Positions 1-6,634 of a stretch of 8,229 nt of DNA are shown one piece after another. The notes under the pieces are model-generated. The model was not told the DNA's origin. It searched no databases and was given only the letters and a program-made list of their open reading frames with translations. A program made the translations under genes and the position numbers. Every line of letters starts with the position of its first letter. Position 1 is the stretch's first letter. Source of the stretch: Thauera sp. (GTDB lineage Bacteria; Pseudomonadota; Gammaproteobacteria; Burkholderiales; Rhodocyclaceae); the NCBI GenBank assembly GCA_023150215.1, contig JAKLLJ010000132.1, positions 1 to 8,229 of the forward strand, read 5' to 3'.

Positions 1-727
1 CGGCACCGGCACCGGGCTCGCGCCCTATCTCTCCATCCTGCAGGACGAGACCACCTGGCAGCGCTTCGAGCGGCTGATCCTCGTCCACTGCGCCCGCGTC
101 GCCGAAGACCTGGCCTACCAGGCCGAGATCGCCGAGCTGCGCCAGCAAGCCGTCTCGCGTCGCCAGGAATACCGCAAGGAGGTCGAGACCGAGCTCGGCA
201 ACGTGCTGCGCGAGGTGCAGTCCGAGGCCGAGAAGCTGGTCGCCGTGCGCGCCGACCTCGAGCGCACCGAGATCCGCTCGCCGGCCTCGGGGCAGGCGAT
301 CGGCCTCGCCGTGCAGACCGTGGGCGGCGTGATCCAGGCCGGGCAGAAGCTGATGGACATCGTGCCCGAAGACGAGCCCCTGCTGCTGGAGGCGAAGATC
401 GAGCCGCACCTGATCGACAAGGTGCGCACTGGCCTGATCACCGACGTGCGCTTCAACGCCTTTTCGCACTCGCCGCAGCTGGTGGTCGAGGGCGAGATCA
501 TGTCGGTGTCGAGCGACCTGCTCACCGAACAGCTCGGCGGGGGGCAGATTTCCTACTACCTCGCGCGCGTCAAGGTCACCCCCGAAGGCATGAAGGTGCT
601 CGGCACGCGCCGCATGCAGCCCGGCATGCCGGTCGAGGTGGTGATCAAGACCGGCGAGCGCTCGATGCTGACCTACCTGCTCAACCCGCTCACCAAGCGT
701 CTCGCCGCATCGATGAAGGAGGAGTGA
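1..727 (+). CDS. HlyD-family type I secretion membrane-fusion (adaptor) protein, C-terminal part, 5' end outside window and chimeric
   Basis: The frame is open from base 2 and gives 241 residues before TGA at 725-727. From about residue 45 it reads as the second half of a HlyD/PrtE-type periplasmic adaptor, which links an inner-membrane ABC exporter to a TolC channel. A charged coiled-coil stretch (about residues 45-80, with RRQEYRKEVETELG) leads into the returning lipoyl half (LERTEIRSPASGQ). Next come VGGVIQAGQKLMDIVPEDE and a beta-barrel segment, then the C-terminal PGMPVEVVIKTGERS and a final YLLNPLTKRL tail, all typical of the family. The expected N-terminal membrane anchor and first coiled-coil arm are not upstream: residues 1-44 are ferredoxin-NADP reductase-like (separate entry). 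The stop overlaps the possible tolC GTG start and lies 2 nt before the preferred ATG, so the two are probably co-translated. No cargo or ABC gene is visible. The HlyD assignment is firm; whether this exact fused protein exists is not. Confidence 0.88.
   Translation, partial: GTGTGLAPYLSILQDETTWQRFERLILVHCARVAEDLAYQAEIAELRQQAVSRRQEYRKEVETELGNVLREVQSEAEKLVAVRADLERTEIRSPASGQAIGLAVQTVGGVIQAGQKLMDIVPEDEPLLLEAKIEPHLIDKVRTGLITDVRFNAFSHSPQLVVEGEIMSVSSDLLTEQLGGGQISYYLARVKVTPEGMKVLGTRRMQPGMPVEVVIKTGERSMLTYLLNPLTKRLAASMKEE
2..139 (+). pseudogene. Fragment of ferredoxin-NADP+ reductase (Fpr-like), fused in frame to hlyD
   Basis: The first ~44 codons carry the nicotinamide/pyrophosphate-binding signature GTGTGLAPYLSIL. 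A WQRFERLILVHCAR segment and DLAYQAEI follow. This is the layout of bacterial Fpr: E. coli Fpr has GTAIGPYLSIL, then RFKNLVLVHAAR and DLSY at the same spacing (recalled from the family, not searched). The reductase passes electrons between NADPH and ferredoxin/flavodoxin in the cytoplasm. The rest of its NADP domain, including the aromatic C-terminus, does not follow. The frame changes to HlyD coiled coil around 122-142, so the right boundary is approximate; AEIAEL could suit either family. The FAD domain would lie left of the window. It may be a true recombination product or an assembly misjoin. Confidence 0.75.
716..724 (+). promoter_or_regulatory. Strong ribosome binding site that decides the tolC start
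   Basis: AAGGAGGAG lies in the last codons of the hlyD frame. Its GGAGG core (718-722) sits 7 nt before ATG 730, an ideal spacing, but only 1 nt before GTG 724. The ATG at 730 is therefore the likelier start. Confidence 0.75.
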
Positions 728-729
728 GC

Positions 730-2073
730 ATGCGCACCCCTCGCTTCCTGCTCGCCGCCGCGCTCGCAGGCATGCTCGGCGCCACGGCCACGCCGGCGTG
801 GAGCCTGGACCTGATGGCGGCCTACCAGGCCGCCCTCGCCCAGGACGCCCGCATCCGCGCCGCGCGCGCCGCGCGCGACTCGGCGATCGAGCGCCTGCCG
901 CAGGCGCGCGCGCAGCTGATGCCCAACATCGCGATCAACATCGGCCGCAACAAGAACGACGTCGATCGCACCCAGGAAAGCGTCCTCGGCCGCGAAGTCG
1001 AGGTCAACGAGGAGTACTTCAGCTACAACCAGACCCTGCAACTGCGCCAGCCGCTGTTCCGCATGCCGCTGTTCGCCGGCCTGCGCCAGGCCGGCTACCT
1101 GGTCGACGACGCCGAAGCCACCCTCGAGCGCGAGCTGCAGGACCTCGGCGCGCGCGTCAGTGGCGCCTACATGGAAGCGCTGCTGGCGCAGGATGCGCTC
1201 GAGCTCACGCTCAAGCAGAAGGCGTTCACCACCACCCAGCTCGACGCCGCGCGCAAGTCGCTCGCCGCCGGCTTCGGCACCCGCACCGACATCGACGAAG
1301 CGCAGGCGCGCCTCGACATGAACCTCGCCGACGAGCTCAGTGCGCGCCAGCACGTCGAGTTCACCCGCCGCCAGCTCGAGATCCTGATCGACCAGCCGGT
1401 CGACGCGCTGCTCAAGGTCGACGCCAAGCGCCTGCCGCTGCTGCCGCCCGAGCCTGCCGACGTCGCCGAGTGGATCCGCATGGCCGAAGAGCACAGCCCC
1501 GAGGTGCATGCACTGCAGGCCCGCGTCGACGCCGCCAGGGCCGAGATCGCCAAGGCCCGCGGCGGCCACTATCCCACCGTGGACGCGGTGGCGCAGATCT
1601 CCAAGAGCGGCAGCGAGAACGTCACCTCGCCCAGATCGAGCTACACCAACCACATGATCGGCGTGCAGGTGAACATCCCGCTGTTCGCCGGCGGCTATGT
1701 GAACTCCACCGTGCGCCAGGCGGTCGCCGAACAGGTCCGCGCCCAGGAAAACCTCGAGGCCACCCGCCGCGATCTCGCCGTGCGCGTGCATCGCGAGCAC
1801 CGCGGCGTCACCGAGGGCGTGCTCAAGGTGCGCGCGCTCGAGCAGGCGGTGCGCTCGGCGCAGCAGTTGGTCACCTCAAGCAAGCGCTCCTTCGAGGCCG
1901 GCAGCCGTAGCATGGTCGATGTGCTCGACGCCGAACAGCGCCTGCAGGGCACGCTGCACGACCTGGCCGAAGCGCGCTACCTTTACCTGGTGTCGCGGGT
2001 GCGCTTGAAGGCGCTGGTGGGCATGGATCGCGAGCAGAGCATCGGCGAGGTCAATGGCTGGCTGGGTAGCTGA
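730..2073 (+). CDS. TolC-family outer-membrane channel of a type I secretion system
   Basis: The product has 447 residues from ATG 730, the usual length for this family. It begins with a Sec signal peptide: a basic MRTPR, a hydrophobic Leu/Ala core and likely cleavage around residues 23-25 (PAWS). Two homologous outer-membrane efflux repeats follow, roughly 26-220 and 235-435. The first contains a LDLMAAYQAALAQDARIRAA opening and GFGTRTDIDEAQARLD. The second contains VQVNIPLFAGGYVNSTVRQA and SFEAGSRSMVDVLDAEQRL. These are the paired coiled-coil and strand motifs of TolC protomers, which trimerise into the outer-membrane barrel and periplasmic tunnel. A GTG at 724 would add two residues and overlap the hlyD stop, but the ribosome site favours ATG. 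The adjacent adaptor fragment points to protein export rather than drug efflux; the substrate is unknown. Confidence 0.93.
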   Translation: MRTPRFLLAAALAGMLGATATPAWSLDLMAAYQAALAQDARIRAARAARDSAIERLPQARAQLMPNIAINIGRNKNDVDRTQESVLGREVEVNEEYFSYNQTLQLRQPLFRMPLFAGLRQAGYLVDDAEATLERELQDLGARVSGAYMEALLAQDALELTLKQKAFTTTQLDAARKSLAAGFGTRTDIDEAQARLDMNLADELSARQHVEFTRRQLEILIDQPVDALLKVDAKRLPLLPPEPADVAEWIRMAEEHSPEVHALQARVDAARAEIAKARGGHYPTVDAVAQISKSGSENVTSPRSSYTNHMIGVQVNIPLFAGGYVNSTVRQAVAEQVRAQENLEATRRDLAVRVHREHRGVTEGVLKVRALEQAVRSAQQLVTSSKRSFEAGSRSMVDVLDAEQRLQGTLHDLAEARYLYLVSRVRLKALVGMDREQSIGEVNGWLGS

Positions 2074-2145
2074 GCGCCACGGCGGCGCGCACCACGGCAC
2101 AACCGAGCCGTCCTTTCACCAACCGCTTCGCGGAGCGCTTCGTCA

Positions 2146-4092
2146 GTGAGCCTGCCCAGCCGATTGCGAAAGCGCTTGTTTGCGGGCCGTGGCGTCGCCG
2201 CCTCGATGTCGTGGGGCGCCATCACGGTGGAGCGGCGGCGGGCGGTGCGCGTGCTGATCGGCGTGCTGGCACTGGGCGTCGCCATCCTCCTCAGCCTGCC
2301 GCGCGAGCATGGGCAATTGTTCGTCACCGACGAGCTCCTGCGCGACGCCATCCTGCGTGCCCAGGCGCGCTCGGCGCCGGAAACGCGCATCACCATCGTC
2401 GATATCGACGAAGCCAGTCTCGCCGCGCAGGGCGCCTGGCCCTGGCCCCGCGGCCGCATCGCCGACCTTGTCGAAACCTTGCTGTCCCACTACGGCGCAC
2501 GCGGACTGGCGCTCGACATCCTCTTTCCCGAGCCGGGCGATCCCGTCGGCGATGCCCGCCTTGCCGCGCTCGCGACCCACGCGCCGCTCACGATGGCGGT
2601 CGCACTCAGCTACGAGTACGAGGCGGTGCAGGTCCACACCGGGCAGCTGCCGGCCCGCATATCGCCGTTTGCCGCACAGGCTGCGGTTGCCGCCAGGGGC
2701 TTTGTCGGCAATCACGCCGGTTTTGCGGACGCCGCCTGCACCGGCAACATCGGCTTCAAGCCCGACAAGGACGGCTCCTTGCGGCGCTTGCCGGTCCTGT
2801 CCCATCTCGGCGGCACCGATTTCGCCCATCTTTCCCTCGCCCTGCTTACCTGCAGCGTCGTGGGCGGGGCCGCCGGGGTGAGCGTTCCGCAGCCGTTTCC
2901 GGGCCGCGACGGGTTCTGGCGCATACCGATCCGGCGCAGCGCCGAGGCCTACACCGTCATTCCCGCCGCCGCGATCCTCGACCGCAGCGCGCCGCTCGCC
3001 TTGCTGCAAGGGCGCTGGGTCATCGTCGGGGCGTCGGCGCTGAGCCTCGGCGACCGCGTCACCACGCCGCTCTCCAGCAGTGGGCCCGGATTGCTCGTGC
3101 ACGCCCTGGCCGCCTCGGCATTGCTGGACGCGAGCGAAGACGGCGCCTGGCGGACCTGGTCGGGCACATCGCTTGCGCTGGCCTGGGTGTCGGCAAGCCT
3201 CGTGTTCCTGTTGTGGATCCTTCCGCGCGTGCCGGTGTGGGTGGGAACCGGGCTGCTGCTCGCGAGCGCGGCGGTGTGGATGAGCGGGGCGTGGTTGATG
3301 ACCGCGCATGGCGGCGTCGTGCCCATCGTTCCGGTCCTCGTCGCCTACCTGGTGGTGCTCCTGCTCGCCATTCCCTACGAATGGTGGCTCAGCCAACGCG
3401 AATCGCGCGGCGTGTTGCGCATGTTCTCGCAGTATCTGTCGCCGGCGGTGGTGGCCGAGCTGATGCGCATCGGACCCGACGAGCACTTGCAGCCCGCCCT
3501 CAAGGAAGTCACCGTGCTCATCGCCGACATGGAGGGCTACACCGTCCTCACGTCTTCGTTGTCGCTCGTCGAAGCGGTCGAACTCACCCAGCGCTTTCTC
3601 GGCTGCCTCACGCGTCCGATCCTCGATGAAGGCGGCACGCTCGACAAATACACCGGTGACGGCGTGGTGGCCTTCTGGGGCGCGCCCTTGCCGTGCGCCG
3701 ACCATGCCGATCGCGCCCTCGAGGCGGCGCTGCAGATCCTTGCGCTGGTCGACGCGACCAATCAGGAGCGCATCGCCGCGGGCAAGCGCCCGGTGCGGGT
3801 GCGCATCGGCATCGAGAGCGGCCTGGCCCTGGTGGGCGACCTGGGGACCGAGTTCCGCAGTGCCTACACCGCGGTCGGCGACTGCATCAACTTTGCATCC
3901 AAGCTGCAGGAAATGGCCCGCAGCCTGCCGGTGGACATCGTCGTCGGACCCAAGGCCAGCAAGTCGGTCAGGACGCACGCGCTCACCAGCATCGGCATGG
4001 TCGAGGTCCGTGGCGCCGGGCAGGCGCTCGAACTATTCGCTCCCGCTGGCCCCGCCGCGGCCCCGCGGCGTGCGGACACCGGGTCCGCCTGA
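2146..4092 (+). CDS. CHASE2-domain class III adenylate cyclase, membrane-bound
   Basis: The product has 648 residues and should make cAMP from ATP at the inner membrane. A membrane helix (about 33-51) precedes an extracytoplasmic CHASE2 sensor (about 55-335, with the typical TIVDIDEASL at 83-92). Three closely spaced helices follow (about 341-359, 364-385, 390-411), then a linker (MFSQYLSPAVVAEL) and the catalytic domain (about 452-640). Metal-binding aspartates are D461 (IADMEGYT) and D505 (DKYTGD). The adenine-selecting pair is K501 and T575 (YTAVGD); Lys/Thr is the class IIIb pattern and argues for adenylate over guanylate cyclase. N582 is kept. The position four residues later, normally the transition-state Arg, is K586 (NFASK), which may lower activity. 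The start is GTG with a weak GGAG 10 nt upstream; ATG at 2206 (residue 21) is the alternative. The gene starts 72 nt after tolC, so co-transcription is possible. The CHASE2 ligand is unknown. Confidence 0.92.
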   Translation: MSLPSRLRKRLFAGRGVAASMSWGAITVERRRAVRVLIGVLALGVAILLSLPREHGQLFVTDELLRDAILRAQARSAPETRITIVDIDEASLAAQGAWPWPRGRIADLVETLLSHYGARGLALDILFPEPGDPVGDARLAALATHAPLTMAVALSYEYEAVQVHTGQLPARISPFAAQAAVAARGFVGNHAGFADAACTGNIGFKPDKDGSLRRLPVLSHLGGTDFAHLSLALLTCSVVGGAAGVSVPQPFPGRDGFWRIPIRRSAEAYTVIPAAAILDRSAPLALLQGRWVIVGASALSLGDRVTTPLSSSGPGLLVHALAASALLDASEDGAWRTWSGTSLALAWVSASLVFLLWILPRVPVWVGTGLLLASAAVWMSGAWLMTAHGGVVPIVPVLVAYLVVLLLAIPYEWWLSQRESRGVLRMFSQYLSPAVVAELMRIGPDEHLQPALKEVTVLIADMEGYTVLTSSLSLVEAVELTQRFLGCLTRPILDEGGTLDKYTGDGVVAFWGAPLPCADHADRALEAALQILALVDATNQERIAAGKRPVRVRIGIESGLALVGDLGTEFRSAYTAVGDCINFASKLQEMARSLPVDIVVGPKASKSVRTHALTSIGMVEVRGAGQALELFAPAGPAAAPRRADTGSA

Positions 4093-4105
4093 GGCCGCAC
4101 GCGGC
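4054..4105. terminator. Cluster of three GC-rich hairpins at a convergent gene junction
   Basis: Three perfect inverted repeats lie within 52 bp where the cyclase and glycosyltransferase genes converge. GCCGCGG/CCGCGGC spans 4054-4069, GCGGAC-ACCGG-GTCCGC spans 4072-4088, and GCCG-CACG-CGGC spans 4094-4105. The first two lie in the last codons of the cyclase gene and the third in the 14-nt gap. No T-tract follows on either strand, so a classical intrinsic terminator is not supported. A symmetrical transcription block or 3'-end stabilising structure is plausible. Confidence 0.35.
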
Positions 4106-4106
4106 G

Positions 4107-5303
4107 TCAGCACTTCATGCCCCGCGCCGCAGCCACCCGGCGGTACACCTCGACGGTTTCGCGCGCGCACCGCGCCCAGCTGAAGTCGGCCGCGCGCGCC
4201 AGCCCGCGCGCACGCCAGCCGGCCGCCGCGTGCGGGTCCTCGAGCAGCTCGTGCAGATGATTGCGGAAGGCGTCCACGTCGAGCGGATCGACCAGCAGGC
4301 CGCCATCACCGACGACTTCCGGCAGCGAAGTCCGGTTCGACGTGATCACCGGCACCCCGGACGCCATCGCCTCCAGCGGCGGCAGGCCGAAGCCCTCGTA
4401 GATCGACGGGTAGATGAAGGCTGCCGCACCGGCATACAGCAGCGGGATCGTGGCATCGGGCAGATAGCCGAGCAGGCGCAGCTCGCCGCGGGCAAGCAAG
4501 GTGGCCGCTTGCTTCTCCAGGGCGTCGGTATGCCAGCCCGACATGCCGGCGACCACCAGCGGATAGCGCTTGCGCAAGGCCGCGGGCAACTGCGCATAGG
4601 CCTGGAACAGGGTGCCCAGGTTCTTGCGCGGCTCCAGCGTGCCGACGCACAGCAAGTAGCCGCCCGCGTGCAGCGACAGCGCCTCCAGCGGGCCGGCGAG
4701 TTCCTGTGCCGGACGCGGGCGAAAGCGCGCGTCGGCGGCCAGGTGGGTGATCGTCAGGCGCTCGGGGCCGACGTCGAAACGCTGCTGGACGGCGCTCGCC
4801 GTCGCCTGGGAGGCCACGATGATGTGATCGGCGCGCGCCACGGCGGGTGGCAGCTCGCGCAAGGTGATCTCGACCCGCTCGCGCGGGTGGGTTTCCGGGT
4901 GGTCGAAACAGGACAGATCGAACACCGTCAGGACCGTCGGCCCCTTGTACGGCAGCGGCAGGTAATTGGGCTCGTGGTAGATCGCGCCGCCTTCCTTGCC
5001 GGCGTGATACGCAAAGCTCAGCTTCTCGGCATAGCGGCGCAGCTCGCGCGGTCGCGGCACGAACTTCTTGACCAGGTGGTAAGCCATGCGCAGGCCGTGG
5101 GCGCTGTCGGGCGTGGGCAGCTGCACTGCGCCCGCGGCGTCGGCATCGACCGCACGCGGCAAACCCTTTTCGCAGCGCAGGCCGTAGTAAATACTGAGAT
5201 TGACGTCGTCGAAGGTCGACATTTCGCCGAACAGATGCCGGATGTACTGCCCGATCCCGGTCAGCGGGGCGAGCAAGGGCGTGCCATTCACCAACACATT
5301 CAT
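4107..5303 (-). CDS. GT4-family glycosyltransferase (GT-B fold)
   Basis: The product has 398 residues from ATG at 5303-5301. It should transfer a sugar from a nucleotide-sugar donor to a growing surface glycan on the cytoplasmic side. The N-terminal half has the acceptor-side loop LLAPLTGIGQYIRHL (10-24), then YHEPNYLPLP (109-118) and VFDLSCFDHPE. The C-terminal half has GTLEPRKN (221-228), YPSIYEGFGLPPLEAMASGVPVI with the GT4 EX7E pair E303/E311, and a SLPEVVGDGGLLVDP segment. The C-terminal FSWARCARETVEVYRRV helix is typical. An in-frame extension upstream to 5567 is open but overlaps the preceding gene. ATG 5303 is chosen because AAAGGAG lies 10 nt upstream (5320-5314) and the preceding stop overlaps it as TGATG. 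It is the last gene of the regulator/VanZ-like/GT run, so it probably acts in exopolysaccharide or capsule assembly. Donor and acceptor cannot be read from sequence. Confidence 0.93.
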   Translation of the reverse strand: MNVLVNGTPLLAPLTGIGQYIRHLFGEMSTFDDVNLSIYYGLRCEKGLPRAVDADAAGAVQLPTPDSAHGLRMAYHLVKKFVPRPRELRRYAEKLSFAYHAGKEGGAIYHEPNYLPLPYKGPTVLTVFDLSCFDHPETHPRERVEITLRELPPAVARADHIIVASQATASAVQQRFDVGPERLTITHLAADARFRPRPAQELAGPLEALSLHAGGYLLCVGTLEPRKNLGTLFQAYAQLPAALRKRYPLVVAGMSGWHTDALEKQAATLLARGELRLLGYLPDATIPLLYAGAAAFIYPSIYEGFGLPPLEAMASGVPVITSNRTSLPEVVGDGGLLVDPLDVDAFRNHLHELLEDPHAAAGWRARGLARAADFSWARCARETVEVYRRVAAARGMKC

Positions 5304-5614
5304 CAACTGAAAACTCCTTTGGGCAACACCGCGCACAGCGTCGCGCCGGCGGCGATGCCGATCACGTTGAAGGCCATGTCGATAAAGCAGAAACCACTCC
5401 CGTAGCGCCGATCCCAGAACTCCTTGGCCAGCCCCACCACGAACACCGCCGTGACCGCCCAGGCGGCAGGCCACAGCACGTGCGCGGTCATCGTCAGCCA
5501 GAAGCTCCACTGCACATGCAGGCGCTTGTCGGGCTCGGCGATGCGTTGCCGAAGCGCGCCCGACCACTGACTCCAGGCATCACGTGCGAGCCGAAACGAT
5601 GGCTCAAGCCCCAT
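5303..5614 (-). CDS. Small VanZ/YfiM-like membrane protein
   Basis: The product has 103 residues. After a polar N-terminus comes DKRLHV (29-34), a hydrophobic segment (about 36-61), LAKEFWD (62-68), and a second hydrophobic segment with FIDMAFNVIGIAAGA (77-91). The pattern D-K-x-x-H, then K-E-x-x-D, then D-x-x-x-N-x-x-G-x-x-x-G between two hydrophobic stretches resembles VanZ-like and YfiM/DUF2279 proteins. Their biochemical role is poorly known; many sit in the membrane near envelope or polysaccharide genes. The start ATG (5614-5612) lies inside the end of the regulator gene (11-nt overlap) with no strong ribosome site, so translation probably depends on coupling. The stop shares its A with the glycosyltransferase ATG (TGATG). 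The family match is by motif only. Confidence 0.8.
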   Translation of the reverse strand: MGLEPSFRLARDAWSQWSGALRQRIAEPDKRLHVQWSFWLTMTAHVLWPAAWAVTAVFVVGLAKEFWDRRYGSGFCFIDMAFNVIGIAAGATLCAVLPKGVFS

Positions 5615-6362
5615 TTTTGTCCGAATCGAGGATCATCGCCTTGAGTTGCGCCGGCCGGCGCACGATCAGCCGGCGCAGGTCCTTTTCGACCACCTCGTTC
5701 TGGATGAGGACCTGCAAGGCTCGCGACACCGTCTCGCGACTGGTGTTGGCCATGATCGCGATCTCCTGCTGCGTCGGCATGTTCTCGATCACGTCGAGCC
5801 CGCCGGGAGCGGTCTTGGTGAGTTGCGCGAGGAGGGCGAAGACGCGCTGATGCGCGTTGGGAATGCCGAGGATGGCGCGATGACTCGATGCGCTGCGAAT
5901 CTTTTGTGCGAGCCGTTTCATCACCCGCTCGGCAACCAGCGCGTGTGCATAGATCAGGCTGACCGCCTGCGTGCGTGGCAGCAGCGACACGAGTGACGGT
6001 TCGGTGGCGATCACCGAGGCCGAGCGTGGCAGCCCGTCGATGATCGACAACTCGCCGAAGTAGTCGCCCGGCGACAGGAAGGACAAGCCGATCTCGCGGC
6101 CGTCTTCGGTCAGGTCCACCACCTTCAGACGTCCGGCAAGCAAGAACAGCAGGTAATCCCCGCCTCCGCCCTTGTGCAGGACATAGTCGTCCTTCTCCAC
6201 CTTGCGAAAATGCATGGACAAGCCGATCTGCTTGAGAACATCAGGGGCGAGTCCGGACAGCAGGGGAATGTTCTGCAGATGGACGGTGACCACCTTCGAA
6301 TGACTTGCCGGAGGCGGAATCTGGCCGGCAGCAAGGGATTCGGTATCGTTCTCGGCAGTCAA
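5604..6362 (-). CDS. Crp/Fnr-family transcriptional regulator, cysteine-free
   Basis: The product has 252 residues from TTG 6362, the first possible start after an in-frame stop at 6422-6420. No ATG or GTG precedes it. GTG at 6293 (229 residues, nearer the family norm) is the alternative; neither has a clear ribosome site. An N-terminal cyclic-nucleotide-binding beta-roll (about 30-130) carries the phosphate-binding cassette FGELSIIDGLPRSA (102-115) with E104, R113 and S114. These correspond to cAMP contacts E72, R82 and S83 of E. coli CRP. A dimer helix follows (about 135-158), then a winged HTH (about 196-230) with recognition helix SRETVSRAL. The protein has no cysteine, which rules out an FNR-type iron-sulphur sensor. 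The Thr-Ser cAMP contact of CRP's C-helix is not evident, so the ligand could be cAMP, another nucleotide such as c-di-GMP, or none. It leads the VanZ-like/GT run and may control it and the divergent polysaccharide region. Confidence 0.93.
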   Translation of the reverse strand: MTAENDTESLAAGQIPPPASHSKVVTVHLQNIPLLSGLAPDVLKQIGLSMHFRKVEKDDYVLHKGGGGDYLLFLLAGRLKVVDLTEDGREIGLSFLSPGDYFGELSIIDGLPRSASVIATEPSLVSLLPRTQAVSLIYAHALVAERVMKRLAQKIRSASSHRAILGIPNAHQRVFALLAQLTKTAPGGLDVIENMPTQQEIAIMANTSRETVSRALQVLIQNEVVEKDLRRLIVRRPAQLKAMILDSDKNGA

Positions 6363-6516
6363 ATGGCGTGCTCTCGTACAAAGATGGCGGATAAGGACGG
6401 TCAGCCGGTGATCGGTGCCTCACGCGTCTCACTCGGCATCAGTGTTCCAAGTGTACCCCGAAAGTCACGCCCCTCGATCAGGGCGCAAGGCAATCGCACG
6501 GCGCAAACAGCGAGAA
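6363..6516. other. Non-coding region upstream of the Crp/Fnr regulator
   Basis: This stretch is less GC-rich than its surroundings and must hold the promoter of the regulator on the - strand. A TACACT (6455-6450) could serve as a -10 box, but I find no matching -35 at 16-18 nt. I see no convincing TGTGA-N6-TCACA or TTGAT-N4-ATCAA operator. Nothing here supports a gene. Confidence 0.4.
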
Positions 6517-6592
6517 CTTCGCGGCTTCCGCCGCTCCTACAGGGGGTGGGGGGGCGCGGCTTTCGCGTGTAGGAGCGCCGGAAGGCGCGAAC
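6517..6592. repeat. REP-like inverted repeat unit 1 (GTAGGAG type)
   Basis: Two 25-nt arms (6517-6541 and 6568-6592) match as inverted copies at 22 of 25 positions around a 26-nt centre. Each arm carries CTCCTAC/GTAGGAG next to its own 5-bp hairpin: GCGGC-TTCC-GCCGC on the left and GCGCC-GGAA-GGCGC on the right. The centre has a further CGCG-GCTTT-CGCG stem (6555-6567). This is the architecture of paired REP elements (BIME) seen between genes in many proteobacteria. No REP-associated tyrosine transposase gene is in the window. Confidence 0.82.
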
Positions 6593-6634
6593 GCGGCGGT
6601 GGGATTGGCGCGCGCGTGGAGTGCCCGGCCGCCG

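Noticed and set aside
673..1800. Open frame (375 codons) antisense to tolC
   Set aside because: It is a shadow of the TolC-family gene with biased Ala/Gly/Val/Leu/Arg content and no family signature.
2074..2145. Terminator or promoter between tolC and the cyclase gene
   Set aside because: The 72-nt gap has only a weak GCTTCGCGGAGC-like symmetry and no T-tract or clear -35/-10 pair.
2143..3978. Long open frame (611 codons) antisense to the cyclase gene
   Set aside because: It mirrors the well-supported cyclase, is rich in Arg/Gly/His/Gln with no recognisable motif, and is the kind of shadow frame common in GC-rich DNA.
3693..5405. Long + strand open frame (570 codons) running from the cyclase end across the whole glycosyltransferase gene
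   Set aside because: It spans two real genes in wrong frames, its composition is Arg/Gly/Gln-heavy and low in motif content, and it has no sensible start context.
5304..5567. N-terminal extension of the GT4 gene by 88 codons upstream of ATG 5303
   Set aside because: It overlaps nearly all of the VanZ-like gene in another frame. The GT4 fold begins naturally at MNVLVNGTPLLAPLTGIG, with a ribosome site and TGATG coupling at 5303.
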